Both the position numbers and the translations under genes were made by a program. This document shows positions 1 to 10,734 of a DNA stretch of 64,000 nucleotides, one piece after another. The stretch's first letter is position 1; every line of letters starts with the position of its first letter. A model generated the notes under the pieces. The model was not told where the DNA came from and did not search any database. It worked only from the letters and a program-made list of their open reading frames with translations. Origin of the DNA: Xylogone sp. PMI_703. Taxonomy: Eukaryota > Ascomycota > Leotiomycetes. Location: contig JAJTUQ010000005.1 in assembly GCA_021399445.1 (NCBI GenBank), forward strand, positions 3,658,001-3,722,000, written 5' to 3'.

Positions 1-1528
1 CTCTCAATATGAATAGGAGCCACATCCCCTAAAATCTCAACATACCCCGTGAGAGTTGGGCCGAAGATGTTTGACTGCGCTGGAGTGTATTCAGCACTCA
101 TAACTTGACACAGAATCGCTTTGCTGCTGCCTGAAAACGATATTGGACCTGTAACAGAAGCCCATGACCAAGATGGAGCGTAATATTCAGGATGACGTCT
201 AGCAGAAAGGTATTCTTTCTCTCCAAACAGAGCGGTCCTGACTTTGAAAGAATCCCATAATAAGTCTAAAGGCAGATTACTTTTCCATATACCAGCTAGG
301 TATTCGTCTTTAGTTCTTTGCTGGAATATCTCTGCTAAGCCAGATATTGCTGGCAGCTTATCAGAAATAAACGCTATATCTCGTCTCGTATACTCCCTCA
401 CGATAGCTTGCCAGCCAGCTTTCCCTGCCCCACCGTCTTCACTGCCACCTTCAGCTGCTGAATTATGTAGCATTCTTGGAGAGAGCAACCGTTCTTGGAG
501 AGTCCACGCTCTATCATCCAGATAGCTCACACCATCTTCCGTATGGCAGGTTAGGTTCTCTAGGCTAGGAGTATCTTGCATATTATTGCGCGGAGACACA
601 TAGACGTAGCTTTTATGATCGGACCCTGGGTTAGTGAGCTCCATTCGGTAGACAGTCCTTTGGGGGTCATTGCTCGAGGAGAAACAACCACCATCTGAAT
701 CTGGTGCCCTCTCGGCTGCAATTGTAACATATGCATTCTTTTAAACGCTGCTCATCTTCGCCGCTTCTGTTTGCCAATCTAGTGGATCGTCCTGGATGAT
801 GCAGAACGAGTCTATCCAAATATATTGGATACCTAGCATCCTGGTGATACGTATTGCATCACGAAATGTCTTGGGAAACGAGTCTAGCGATATCGCCTTG
901 GTGAACTCCTGTAGTGTTGATTTCGTAGTCAGTAGCCTTTTACTGACCTCTGTCTTCCCCCAGCAGTGACTCAGAGCAACATAGTCGTGGTACTTTCCTT
1001 CCGTTACTACGAGGCGTGGTTCTTCCGTATCTGACCCTACACTGATCACTCTGGTAGGGGATGGCTCCTGCTAGTTGGCGAGCATTTGGGATGATGTTTA
1101 ATACAGTCCTCTATCCAGTTCACAGCAATCTGAAGATTATTTTCTGATGGTAGATTTCTGGGAACGTTAAGTGATGCCCCAATTAGGGGCCGCAGCGAAG
1201 GTTCCTCTCCTTTAATAATGTTAGCAATGAAAGTACTGCGTTTAATAAAAAGCTCGCCCGTAACTGTGTATAATATCAATCTTTGCAGGTGTCTTCTACC
1301 TTCTAGCTTGAATGGCCATAAGGTCAAGGTACCAGGAATAAGATTTGTATCAAGTAGCACAGCACCGAGTTTATTCCAGTCAGCATATGCCGATACTGCT
1401 ACCCATATCATGGCGCACCCAGAACATCCATCCTGCGCTGATTTCAAGAGGTCGGGTCGGTAAATAAGCCACTGCTTTTTATCTTCCGTTGGAGCACGTA
1501 TGTTATTACAATATGGGCAAGTATCCAT
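1..1528 (-). pseudogene. HET-domain (heterokaryon incompatibility) protein, disrupted and truncated by the window edge
   Basis: HET proteins trigger cell death after fusion of genetically different hyphae. The product begins at 1528 (MDTCPYCNNI) and carries the family landmarks in order: YVALSHCWG, then TFRDAIRITRMLGIQYIWID and SFCIIQDD, AWTLQERLLSPR, DKLPAISGLA, YLAGIW and APSWSWASV. Two lesions break it. Near 1046-1049 the frame shifts: the first segment ends in TGA just after LPE, while VISVGSD continues in another frame, so one base seems lost from an expected LP-x-RVI-x-VG junction. At 741-743 a TAA stands where the family normally has Tyr in the M-x-x-VY-x-x-A motif. Beyond it the same frame stays open to base 1 with conserved motifs intact. 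No splice sites were seen that would remove either lesion. The C-terminus lies off the left edge. A sequencing error at either site is possible but two in one gene is less likely. Confidence 0.85.
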
Positions 1529-2005
1529 CCTCAGGTTTTGTCACCACATTTACCTGTCGCTTAATACCGAAAGACGGGTTCAAACCTGGCTAAGTTTCTG
1601 GAGACCGCCCCTGAGTATATATAGCTACCAGCTGAACCTTTAGTCAGCATGAATTAAATTAGAGTCTCTATTGGTGGCATTGCATCTGGGGTAGGAATAT
1701 TAAATCTCAAGTGATATTATACCTTGATCCAGAAATTGCGGCTTTAGATTTTCAATTCAAACTACGCATCGAAATCCGTTAAAATCCTAGATTTATGGAA
1801 TAAGACGGCTATATTGCTATTCTAGAATAACTGCCGAATAAATATTTGAAGTTTGAATTGTAGGCTTTCAATTAATAGCCTAACAACACAGATTGATGGT
1901 GTTTACATAGCATAGACTATTAAAGCACATTATCTAATTACACCCTAATTCTCTCCCTCATATCTACAGATTCGCCCTTCCGGTCTATAAAATCAGACAC
2001 AGTTT
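1529..2005. other. AT-rich intergenic spacer
   Basis: AT-rich sequence between the broken HET gene and the end of the proline-rich protein gene. No gene or strong motif was seen. Confidence 0.6.
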
Positions 2006-3935
2006 TTATGAAGACCTCCAAGGAGATGGGATTGGTGGCGGTGGGCCGTAATTTGGCTCTCCTCCAGCAACTCCACTTGCTGCCGAACCCCATGTCCATC
2101 CATTTTGGCCTTGGTACCCAGGCATTGGTGAAACGATCACATTAGATGCCAGCTGCTGTGATTGCTGCCCTTGATTAAAGTAGTCCTTGCCTCCAAATCC
2201 TAGTTGTGGAGTGGCCCCGGGTGGAGGCGGGAAGTAAGGCGGTGGAGCCGGCGAATTCGCTGTCTGAGGCGATACTGGTGAGATGGTAGACTGCTGTAAG
2301 TTGTAAGGAGAAGGAGAAGAGAGAGTTGGTGGTCCAGAAAAGTATCCACTGTCTTGTCTCTGGTGGAATGGTGGTTGCTGGGGAGTTGGGGATTTGGAAG
2401 GAGTGACCTGAGGTGTTTGTTGGATAGAAATATTCGTAATTGGTGGCGTGGAAAAGTTGTGTGGCTGGTATGTTTGTTGAGCCCTGGGAGGTAGTTGTGG
2501 GGCGTAATTTTGAGGTTGATAACGGTATAGTGGCTGAGATGCAGGAAGAGGGGGAGGAGGGGGTAAATTTTGGACTGGAGGTTTTGGTGAGGGTGGCGGC
2601 GGTGGGTAATTCTGCATCTGCGGCCTTGTAGACGGAGGAGGTGGCGGAAACGTTTGAATTTGAGGTTTCGGTGAAGGTGGTGGTGGATAATACGGTTGAA
2701 CTGGAGGTCCTGAGGGAGCTATGTTCGAAGGTTGCGGTGTAGTTCCAGGTGGAATATATAGCTGTGGCTGTGGCACAGAGACTGACATTGGCGGGACTAT
2801 CTTCAACTCTGGATGACTTGGGATTTCCAAAGGCTTCTCGGGTTGATTTTGACTGTCTTCAGGAGCAGTCTTCTTCAGGAGTGCCTCTCGCTTCTCAATC
2901 TCCAGTTGCAGGAGACGAGCTTTGAGATACAAGATCTCTTCTTCTACTGAAGGTGGCATAGGTGTTGGTTCATCATCATTATCGTAAAGATCACTACCCC
3001 AACATTAGTATTGAAATGGCCCTGAATAATCTTAACCTATCTACTTACTCTCTGGGAGGTTTTTGGTCTTCTTTGCTCATTGTGTGGGCTTGTGAGGCCG
3101 GGGATACTTGGGAGCTTAACTCTGAAGTAGAATTAATTGTTGAATAATTGGTGCTTTTTTCGTGTATTGCCAATATCCCACTGCTTTGAGGCGGCTGGTA
3201 TAAAGGTAGAGTTGTATTCTGTGGTTGCAATGGTTGCAGAGCAGGTTGCTGGTAGTATACCGGCTGATAAGGTGGCCCAGAATTGTATGCTGGGGGAGGT
3301 GAAACATATCCGTAATTCTGCTGTTCTGGATGGATTGGAGATACAACTGTTGCCTGTATAGGTGCAAGCTGACCAGGGACTCCTTCGCCAACGTTCGAAG
3401 GTGTCATCTGTGGAGCTACCTGCTCACCAATGTACTGTTCTTGGAAATTCTGATACTGGAGTTTCATTTTCTCAGAAACTTTCTTCTTCTTGTGCGCATC
3501 ATGCTTATGCTCCAAGACCGCCCCGGTAGCATCAAGGGCAACATGACTGGCAGCGTATTCAACGCCATGTCCTACAGCTTCTCCTGCAATCAGATCGGCA
3601 CCGGGGCCAGCAAGTCCGAGTGTTAACCCGCTAATGGTGCCTGCTATTGCCATGGGAGCCACAACGTCTCTTTTGCGTGTGTTGTGCGTGGTACCTCGGG
3701 CCTGGAGGCCGGCTTCTATGATCTCACGCTTCTTCCTGGCATTATGGACCCTCGGAGCTGACAGACCGAGGCCTAAGAGAGATATTCCCGCTGTCAATGG
3801 AGCAAAGAGAACTGACGTCGTTGTTGAAGTGGCGCCCCCAGCAAGTTGTCTAGTGTAGTTTTCCCATTCTCTATGAAGCTCTTCTGTGGAGAGTTCGTTA
3901 CACTTCTTCTGGTATGCTTCGTAGTCGAAAGGCAT
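2006..3935 (-). CDS. Proline/glutamine-rich protein with glycine-rich hydrophobic N-terminal segments, function unknown
   Basis: Two exons, 3935-3049 and 2993-2006, separated by a 55-nt intron (2994-3048) with donor GTAAGT, branch-like tactaat and acceptor GTAG. Splicing keeps the frame and gives about 624 residues. The start is the first ATG in frame (MPFDYEAYQKK); the codon at 3944 is only TTG. Residues about 42-60 and 92-120 are glycine/alanine-rich and hydrophobic, resembling glycine-zipper membrane segments. They are followed by a basic stretch with KHDAHKKKK. The remainder is low-complexity, rich in Pro, Gln and Tyr, with repeated PPPPP-SPKP units. A short coiled coil (EEEILYLKARLLQLEIEKRE) lies just after the splice junction. 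I do not recognise the family; a membrane-associated scaffold is only a guess. Confidence 0.75.
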
Positions 3936-4721
3936 TTTAAACAAGTATGCAGCCTAGCCAGGATCACCAATATACCTGAGCTGGTATGAGCGACCGTTTT
4001 TGGGAGGGGGAGATAAGGGTTTAAGAACAGACGGCATGGCGGAGAACTGGTATAAGAGCCGCAACCAGGTCTATAGAGCCACAGAGTCGCGATGAATCTG
4101 CCTCGTTGGTAGCCCAAGGTGCATGAGAAGTACAACATGCTGTTGGAATATTGGTTCAAGCCATTTATGGCCTAGAACCTCCCCCACTGTAAAATTGACT
4201 TGTTGCGTTTCGGTCTCAGCCGCAGTACCTGGCTGACAGAACATCATTCTATTCGACGCAGACCCGCCCAAATCCAATAGTTTATAGACCACTGCAGCGA
4301 CGTGGGATTGCGTCTCTCATAAAGTCAAGCATTCTAAACCAAAAGCTTGAAAGCCTAAAGAGGAAAAGAGAGCGAACCGGCTGACACTCCCGATGAGACA
4401 CTACTGTCGCTAACGCCAAATCTCAGGTTCGGACTCATTTCTATTATTAGATCTAACAACGAAGTTGTTCTGTTTAACCAAGTTATAAGCATATAGAATA
4501 TCTATGATTATATTTGTTTTTCATGTGTCACTTTATGTGCCTGTCTACAAAGTCTGTTTAGGCTGATTGACAGCAGCCGCACTGACTGACGAAGCATGAC
4601 AGTGTATTAAAGCTGAAATTTATTCCATTGTCCCCCTAGAAACTCATAACCTGACATGACATGACATGACATGATACAATACGATATGATATGATACACA
4701 GACGGATGTCTATTCTACCTG
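3936..4721. other. Intergenic spacer
   Basis: Holds the upstream region of the proline-rich protein gene and the 3' flank of the mitochondrial-like gene. Short ORFs on the minus strand (4071-4292 and 3794-4159) have no recognisable motif and overlap the neighbouring start. A pentanucleotide microsatellite lies near 4652. Confidence 0.5.
4652..4695. repeat. (TGACA)n microsatellite followed by GATAT-type repeats
   Basis: Four tandem TGACA units at 4652-4671 run into a second short run of gatat units ending near 4695, just downstream of the gene that ends at 4722. It is simple-sequence DNA with no coding role visible. Confidence 0.8.
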
Positions 4722-6377
4722 TTAACCAGACTGCACTGATCCTTCAGCTTCCTCGGCTGCCTCAGCTCCCTGTGTTGTCTTAGAGACTGACTCAGCCAAA
4801 AGTGTCTCTATTGCGTGGACCTTCTCCTTAAGGCTCGAGATTTTCTCGATATTATTTAAAACCGTGGAACTAATGGGAGTGAGGAGATTCTCTCTTTCAT
4901 TGCTCGTCTTCTCATATTCAGGACCGAGTACACTCCTTCTCCCTCGAATACTAAGGTGAGTGAACAGAAGAGATGCAATAACCGGATCTTCAGGCGTGGT
5001 GGGTCTAGGTTTGGGAGGTGATTTTGCTTGATTGTCTACATCTACAGACTGAGGTAAAGCGGCAGCAGTGCGAGAAAGATCCAGACCAGCTGCCTCGGCT
5101 TGGCTGCTGACTTCTAGAGCGGAACGCGTGTCACGCGCAATTAGAAAAGCCGTCATGAATGCCTCATATAGACGTGAAGTAGTGATCATAACTGAAGATG
5201 GGAGGCGGGATGTTAAAGAACGTGCAACTTGATTGAATTCGTACCATAGGGCTTCCGCTGCACCAAGCTCACCAAGAGCCTGGATATACCCTAGGTACAG
5301 AGGGCGACTGGAATGATTTTGGTGCGCTAGTATGGAGAAACACGGCTGCTGCACTTCATTCGTGGCGGGTATTCCATTTGATTTCCAACCCGTTAAGAGT
5401 GTGAGGATGTCTTGTCTTTCGTCGTCTTCTCCTTTCAGCCATAGTCTTGGCGCTGCAAGAGGCAGTTTTGGTACTGCCAATCGCAGGGCAGCCTTTCTAC
5501 TTTGGTAATTGGGTCGATATGAGTTCTTGATTGCTATATCGAGATATTTCCGCACTGCCAAGTGGGAATTGAGGCGGCTAGCAAAGTGAAGCCCGATATT
5601 GCATAGATAAGAATCGATTTCTAGCCCTTTTGAGTGGATGCTTGCAACGAGGTTATTAATTGTCACAAGAATATTCAAGTAATCCGATGAGTGTTTTGTA
5701 GAGTTATCGAGAATGAACTTTACGTCCTTCATATGTGAGAGTAGGAATTTGCAACCTTCTTCTGTCTGCGATAGTATGGTAATAACCCGCTGCAATCGCT
5801 TGAAGTAAGGCTTCTCCCTCATCCGCTTGATTATAGCTTCGTTTTTCTCATCTGACAATCCAAATCCAGCTTTCCTTAATGCAGCTTCTCCATCTAGGGG
5901 AAGCTCCTTTATGAATGACCATATCTTCAATCGCTGTGGGTCTTTCTTGTGGAGTTCAAGATATGTTGATATCCCCTTAAGATATCCTGTTGTGACTGGG
6001 GCGTCTGCGTTTTGCTTGTAGGGATCTCCAAAAAGTGCAAGCTGCAGGAGATCTGGTGGCGTAACAATAAGAGCGTTGAAACCAAGATATTGCCGTAATT
6101 GGCGTCGCTTTTCGAGGCGAGCTCTCTTCGACTGCTCGATCTCGAGGAACTTGACGATTTGGTTATGAAAACGCTGGACTCCTTTCCATTCCTCCTCGGG
6201 GATCTCTTTAACTTGTCGTACTTGGGTATTGTCTGCCGCGTCAAGGTCCATAACAAGAGGTGTCAGTTCGTAGGGTTTGCCATGTCGAGTTGAAGCATTC
6301 CTAATGCCAACAGGCGTTAACGAGGAATGGCGTGCATAATGCCTAGAGATAACAGCAACCTCTCTAAGGCATTTCAT
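4722..6377 (-). CDS. Putative mitochondrial protein with helical-repeat character, function unknown
   Basis: A single-exon ORF of 551 residues starting at an ATG at 6377. The first 30 or so residues are rich in Arg, His and Ser without acidic residues (RHYARHSSLTPVGIRNAST), which fits a mitochondrial targeting presequence. Residues about 60-100 form a charged helix (VKFLEIEQSKRARLEKRRQL). The middle is helical with Leu/Ala-rich segments of roughly repeat-like spacing, as in organelle RNA-metabolism or translation-factor proteins, but I see no diagnostic PPR motif. The C-terminus is acidic and Ala/Glu-rich. It is transcribed divergently from SYF2 with about 246 bp between the two starts, suggesting a shared promoter. 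The function is not assigned; mitochondrial localisation is an inference from the N-terminus. Confidence 0.75.
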   Translation of the reverse strand: MKCLREVAVISRHYARHSSLTPVGIRNASTRHGKPYELTPLVMDLDAADNTQVRQVKEIPEEEWKGVQRFHNQIVKFLEIEQSKRARLEKRRQLRQYLGFNALIVTPPDLLQLALFGDPYKQNADAPVTTGYLKGISTYLELHKKDPQRLKIWSFIKELPLDGEAALRKAGFGLSDEKNEAIIKRMREKPYFKRLQRVITILSQTEEGCKFLLSHMKDVKFILDNSTKHSSDYLNILVTINNLVASIHSKGLEIDSYLCNIGLHFASRLNSHLAVRKYLDIAIKNSYRPNYQSRKAALRLAVPKLPLAAPRLWLKGEDDERQDILTLLTGWKSNGIPATNEVQQPCFSILAHQNHSSRPLYLGYIQALGELGAAEALWYEFNQVARSLTSRLPSSVMITTSRLYEAFMTAFLIARDTRSALEVSSQAEAAGLDLSRTAAALPQSVDVDNQAKSPPKPRPTTPEDPVIASLLFTHLSIRGRRSVLGPEYEKTSNERENLLTPISSTVLNNIEKISSLKEKVHAIETLLAESVSKTTQGAEAAEEAEGSVQSG

Positions 6378-6623
6378 TATTTATGTATCATAAGTCTGAT
6401 GTGTAACCTTCCATTGACTATTCGGCTAGTATCGCCCGCAATGGTGAGGAATCATCAGGTTCGAGAATCTTTAAACTTCTTCCGGTCGTCATGAGAATTT
6501 CTGGACTTTTGCTGAGTCAGCACCCGCTCTCTCGCATTAGCGCCCCGCAAGTGTTTTGACATTATTGCCTTGGAAACTCTCCGCCTCATCTTCACAAGTA
6601 AAAGATATCACGCATTTTCAACC

Positions 6624-7624
6624 ATGCCTCCCGCCAAGAAGAGAAAGACTCGGATGACGAAAGCGCCTGAGGAAGATGAAGCCGCAGCTACGAAGGTTGA
6701 CGAAGCAGAGTCGGAGCCACAGCATATGAAGGAAGCATCAAAACAAGCATCTGATGATACAAAAGCAGACATGCCAACTGAGACTATGGAACCCAGTTCT
6801 ACTTCTTCGGCCTCTTCAAGTGCCGCCGATAAAGCTAAAGAACGGCTCGAGCGATTCAAGGCTCTTCAAGCGCGCGCAAAATCGTCCTCAGAAAGCAATC
6901 TCAAAGAAGCACGGCTCGAATCGCAACGACTAGCGACAGATCAGAGTGCCATCAACTCGCTGCATCGCAAATCTGCTATCGCATCTCATAACCTCTTAAA
7001 AGCGGATACTGAAGCTGCTGGAGAGGACTTTGAGCGCAAGCGTGCTTGGGACTGGACGGTCGAGGAGAGTGAGCGATGGGATAAACGATTGAAGAAGAAA
7101 GCCGCGCATCGGGATGATCAAGCCTTCCAAGACTATAGGCAGGATAGTAAAAAGGTCTATAAGCGACAGATCAGGAGTTTGAAGCCTGATATGGATCACT
7201 ACGAGCAAGAGAAGATGAAAGCCATTGAAAAGGCGGCTGCAAGTGGAGGGTTGGAGATTGTAGAGACTGATGATGGAGAGCTAGTCGCTGTGGACAAGAA
7301 TGGAACATTTTACAGCTCTGCCGAATCGACCGGGTTTGTAGAGAATAAACCTGATAAAGCGGCTGTAGACCGACTAGTGAAGGATCTACAACAGGCGGAA
7401 GAGGCACGGTTACGGAAACGGAGGGAGAGAATGGGGGCCAATGGTGACGATGGAGATGTCACATACATCAATGAGAAAAATAAGCAGTTCAACCAGAAAC
7501 TGTCTAGGTTCTATAATAAGGTATGTTGGATTAAGCTATTCTATGATAAGGGGTTCCATTAGCTAACTTAAGGTAGTATACTGCGGAGATTCGGGATAGC
7601 TTCGAGCGTGGAACAATGATATAG
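6624..7624 (+). CDS. syf2: Pre-mRNA-splicing factor SYF2
   Basis: SYF2 belongs to the Prp19/NTC-associated set of the spliceosome and acts in the nucleus during activation and later steps of splicing. Two exons, 6624-7520 and 7577-7624, are split by a 56-nt intron (donor GTATGT, branch gctaac, acceptor GTAG). The start is the ATG in a strong context (caaccATGcc); the frame extends upstream only to a TTG. After an N-terminal acidic, disordered region come the family hallmarks: RLERFKALQARAK, KRAWDWTVEESERWDKRLKK, a DQAFQDYRQDSKKVYKRQ segment, NKQFNQKLSRFYNK, and, after the intron, YTAEIRDSFERGTMI. The last exon has only 48 nt, and without splicing the conserved tail would be lost. The total is about 314 residues. 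Confidence 0.95.
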
Positions 7625-7805
7625 ACTTGAGACTATGGGAAATGAGTATTGTGGTATTAGCATTTGGAGTTGGGTTTCCTTTGGGATATAAATACAATGG
7701 CCTGGGGGTATCCCAGTGCCTTTCCTCAACTATAACTTATCGACAAAATGTACTTTTACAGTTTGTTTTATACAAAACTTTTATGATCCTTCATGGTCCA
7801 ATTCC

Positions 7806-8760
7806 TCATAACATACCCTTCCTCCATGCTTTACATGCTAAATCCTCGATCCTCTCTACCTGCAAGGGGCCTTGGACGCTGTCATCCACTAAGGCTTCAA
7901 CGACAGCCTCGGCAACGACATCAACCTTCAGAGGTTTTACTCCTCCCATTCCTAATAGCCCACCAAACGTACCACCAGTGACAGTATTAAACGCGGCTCC
8001 CAGGCCTGCCATACCTGCCAATGGAACGGAAAGCGTTCTCGATGAGTCAAACATGAATGGCGCCCGTACAAAAAAGGACCTCATCCCGGGAAACTCTTTC
8101 GTTATCAGAGCTTCTGCCTCTCGTTTCGTGGAAAGATATCGTGCCGGTATAACTGGCGCACCTCCGGCAGCAGAAATATAACCAAATACGGGGACGTTTT
8201 GGTTAGCTGCCTCCTTAGCTAGCATGACTACACTATCGCGGTTCATCAATTCGTAAGTTATTTGTCCATCTGGTTCTTGGCTCTTCAGTTCCTCCTTGGT
8301 ACTGGGCCGCCGATCTAGTGGGTTCTGGCTGCCCCGTTTGGACGAGGAGAACGCACGACGAAGCCCGGAGATTGGTGATTCAGCTCCCCGTATGACATTC
8401 TTGTAGTCTGCCTCTAGGAGGATGCCCATGCTATGGACTACATAATTAGCATTGTGCAAGATGGAGGTGTAGGTAGCTGGCTTCAAAATGTCGGCTTTCT
8501 CCCAAGTTACCGCGTGGGCCCAACTGGGTCGAATGGGTAAATTGGTTACTGTCTCCCATTTTGGCTCGCCGGAGCGGCTGTCAAAATATTCCTGTCAGCA
8601 TCCGGTCTGAAATCGAAAGTGGTGAAGCTAAGGTAAAAGAAGGGAATTGTCACCTAATTGACGTAACATCCCATCCTCTGGCTACCGCATATTTACATAT
8701 CCTAGATCCCAAAAAGCCATTACCCCCGCATACAACTAGTCTCTTTGTTGCTGCAGACAT
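7806..8760 (-). CDS. coq11: COQ11-like atypical short-chain dehydrogenase (ubiquinone biosynthesis)
   Basis: The relative of yeast YLR290C/Coq11, a mitochondrial inner-membrane-associated member of the coenzyme Q synthesis complex with an NAD(P)-binding Rossmann fold. Two exons, 8760-8654 and 8577-7806, are split by a 76-nt intron (donor AG/GTGACA, acceptor GACAG). They join in frame to give 292 residues. The N-terminal exon MSAATKRLVVCGGNGFLGSR supplies the GGxGFLG dinucleotide-binding loop (residues 12-18). Exon 2 continues with SRSGEPKWETV, PSWAHAVTWEKADILKP and NANYVVHSMGILLEADYKN, all characteristic of the family. YISAAGG and RYLSTKREAE occupy the usual SDR catalytic region. The gene is convergent with SYF2 (181 bp between stops) and divergent from YAF9. 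Confidence 0.92.
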
Positions 8761-9160
8761 ACTATCCACTCTAATTCATCCTCCGTAATTGAGTTGTGGA
8801 GGTTGAAAAGCAGAGAGCAGGAAAGAGCAGCTGATCGGGTTAAACGGTGAATTTTAAAATCGCATCAGATGTTCCGTACCTCGGGAGCATGGGCCACCAT
8901 GCATGTCATTTTTGGTTAGTGCAAGCCCTATCTAACTGGTAAGGCGGAGGACTCTAAACCTTAATTTACACCGCCTTCGCGACCTTGCATATTTCCAGTC
9001 TTCATATTTCCACTTCTTTCGCCATCTAACACCTTCGTCATAATCAGCCATATCTAATTCAGACAACCACATTGCCTTACATCCATCACATAGTATCTGC
9101 ATCAAATCTCACAGCTCTACAAGACGCAAGAAAATAGAACGTCCGAGGTGAAGCCACATC
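8761..9160. promoter_or_regulatory. Bidirectional promoter between COQ11 and YAF9
   Basis: A 400-bp spacer between two divergent starts. The YAF9-proximal half is pyrimidine-rich on the plus strand (9000-9110), as expected for a fungal core promoter. No specific factor site is claimed. Confidence 0.55.
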
Positions 9161-9925
9161 ATGGCGCCTCCAAATTCCCAAAAACGCGTCAAGGGAGTCC
9201 AAATCTTCCGCCCCTTCGTTTACGGCACAACCGCTAAACTCTTCGATCCCGTCACCAACCCCAAACCACCACACGTCCCCGCAGACCACACCCACTCCTG
9301 GACCGTCTTTGTAAAGGGAGTCGACGACACAGATATCACCTACTGGCTCCGAAAAGTGCAATTCAAGCTCCACGAATCGATCCCAAACCCCTTGCGCACA
9401 ATCGAGAACATAAAACCTGGTGAACCATTTGAAGTGCACGAGACAGGATGGGGAGAGTTCGAGATAAGCATCAAATTATATTATGTTCCTGAGAGTCTGG
9501 AGAAGCCTCAGACGCTGTATCATCACTTGCGATTACATCCGTACGGGAACACCGAAGCTGAGAAGGAGGCTATGAAAGTTGCGCCGGAGATCATTGCTTG
9601 GGTGTACGAAGAGCAGTTATTCAACGAGCCATTTGAGCAGTTCTATGAGGTCTTGACGTCGCCTGCGCCGCCTCCGCCTAAGGGGAAGGGTGGCAAGGGG
9701 AAAGGAACGAGGATGTTGAAGGGGGGCATGGTAGGGAGTGTTGGAGAACGGACGGCATTGATTCCGTTGACTAATCGGCCGGGGCAACCGTTCAGTAGGG
9801 AGACTGAGAGCACAGAAGTGAAAAGGTTGTTGGCGGCACAGAAGAAAGTTGAGGAGATGACGAAGGAGTTGGCGTCGCAGTTAAAAGAGAAGGAGGCGGA
9901 GCTGGCGAAGTTGAAGGAGGGCTGA
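9161..9925 (+). CDS. yaf9: YEATS-domain protein YAF9 (SWR1 / NuA4 subunit)
   Basis: Yaf9 is a nuclear histone acyl-lysine reader shared by the SWR1 remodeller (H2A.Z deposition) and the NuA4 acetyltransferase. The single-exon ORF of 254 residues has a YEATS domain at about residues 10-130. Visible elements are HSWTVFVKG (45-53), ITYWLRKVQFKLHESIPNPL (59-78), the GWGEFEI strand with the aromatic-cage region (96-102), and KLYYVPES. A linker rich in Gly/Lys and Pro (PPPPKGKGGKGKG) follows, then a C-terminal coiled coil (ESTEVKRLLAAQKKVEEMTK), as is typical of Yaf9/GAS41. Length and order match the fungal family. The ATG at 9161 is in a good context and follows a pyrimidine-rich promoter. Confidence 0.95.
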   Translation: MAPPNSQKRVKGVQIFRPFVYGTTAKLFDPVTNPKPPHVPADHTHSWTVFVKGVDDTDITYWLRKVQFKLHESIPNPLRTIENIKPGEPFEVHETGWGEFEISIKLYYVPESLEKPQTLYHHLRLHPYGNTEAEKEAMKVAPEIIAWVYEEQLFNEPFEQFYEVLTSPAPPPPKGKGGKGKGTRMLKGGMVGSVGERTALIPLTNRPGQPFSRETESTEVKRLLAAQKKVEEMTKELASQLKEKEAELAKLKEG

Positions 9926-10734
9926 GTGTCGGTGGGTACGTGAATAACCTGCGAAGTCCCATGGTAGCAAAGAAAAGTATACTAGGAATTCGTGTCGCTA
10001 TAGAGGAGGTTATCTGAGCCAGTTTATGGATATGGATAATCCAAGATCAGGACTACATAGCGAGGAATCTCCTGCTCTAGAAAGAAGGTCAGTCAACATA
10101 TTTCTTTGACAGGCTCTGAAAGGCGATAGAGGCATTATAGTTGTATTACTGGTTACATGCTGTTAACAGACTCGATTAAAACTGCAAGCGTGGAGGAGGT
10201 AGAAATTAAATACACTAATACAAAATGCCAAGTCATACAGAAAAGAATATATGACCATGTTCACAGATCCAGTCCATTGACACATAACAGACCTTGCAAA
10301 ATACCACCCCCAAACTCTGAATAGTCCAACAACATGTATGTGTATACAGCCGTCATATGCGATCCTATTTTTTACATTACCATGATATGATCAGATATTC
10401 AAATGTCCCGGGCCTGTTTCCAGTCTCCCGGTCCCGCGCCTCGTCACCACATGCGTTCTTTTTTGAAGCCAGCCATAGGAGATTTGAAAAACAAAATTAT
10501 TTGACGCTCCGATTAAGCATGAATTGATTTACCTCCACACCTGCTAACGGCCGTAGCTACTAGCATTGCCTTATCCGCGTTGCATATGGCGCAGCTGATC
10601 CTAGAAGTTGTAGCTATGCAGTGATCATAGCCTCCAGCGCCAATTGAGCTTATTTCATAGTGTTCAGCTCATATATCTTTGAGATCCCTGTATAAGAAGA
10701 TATGATTTTGCTGTTGCGGAGTCGGTAAATGTGC
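9926..10734. other. Convergent 3' intergenic region
   Basis: About 0.8 kb between the 3' ends of YAF9 and IPK1, presumably 3' UTRs and terminators. No ORF or motif of note was seen. Confidence 0.5.

Noticed and set aside
1570..1600. T-loop-like gggttcaaacctgg that might mark a tRNA
   Set aside because: Only the loop resembles a tRNA; stems and D-arm are absent.
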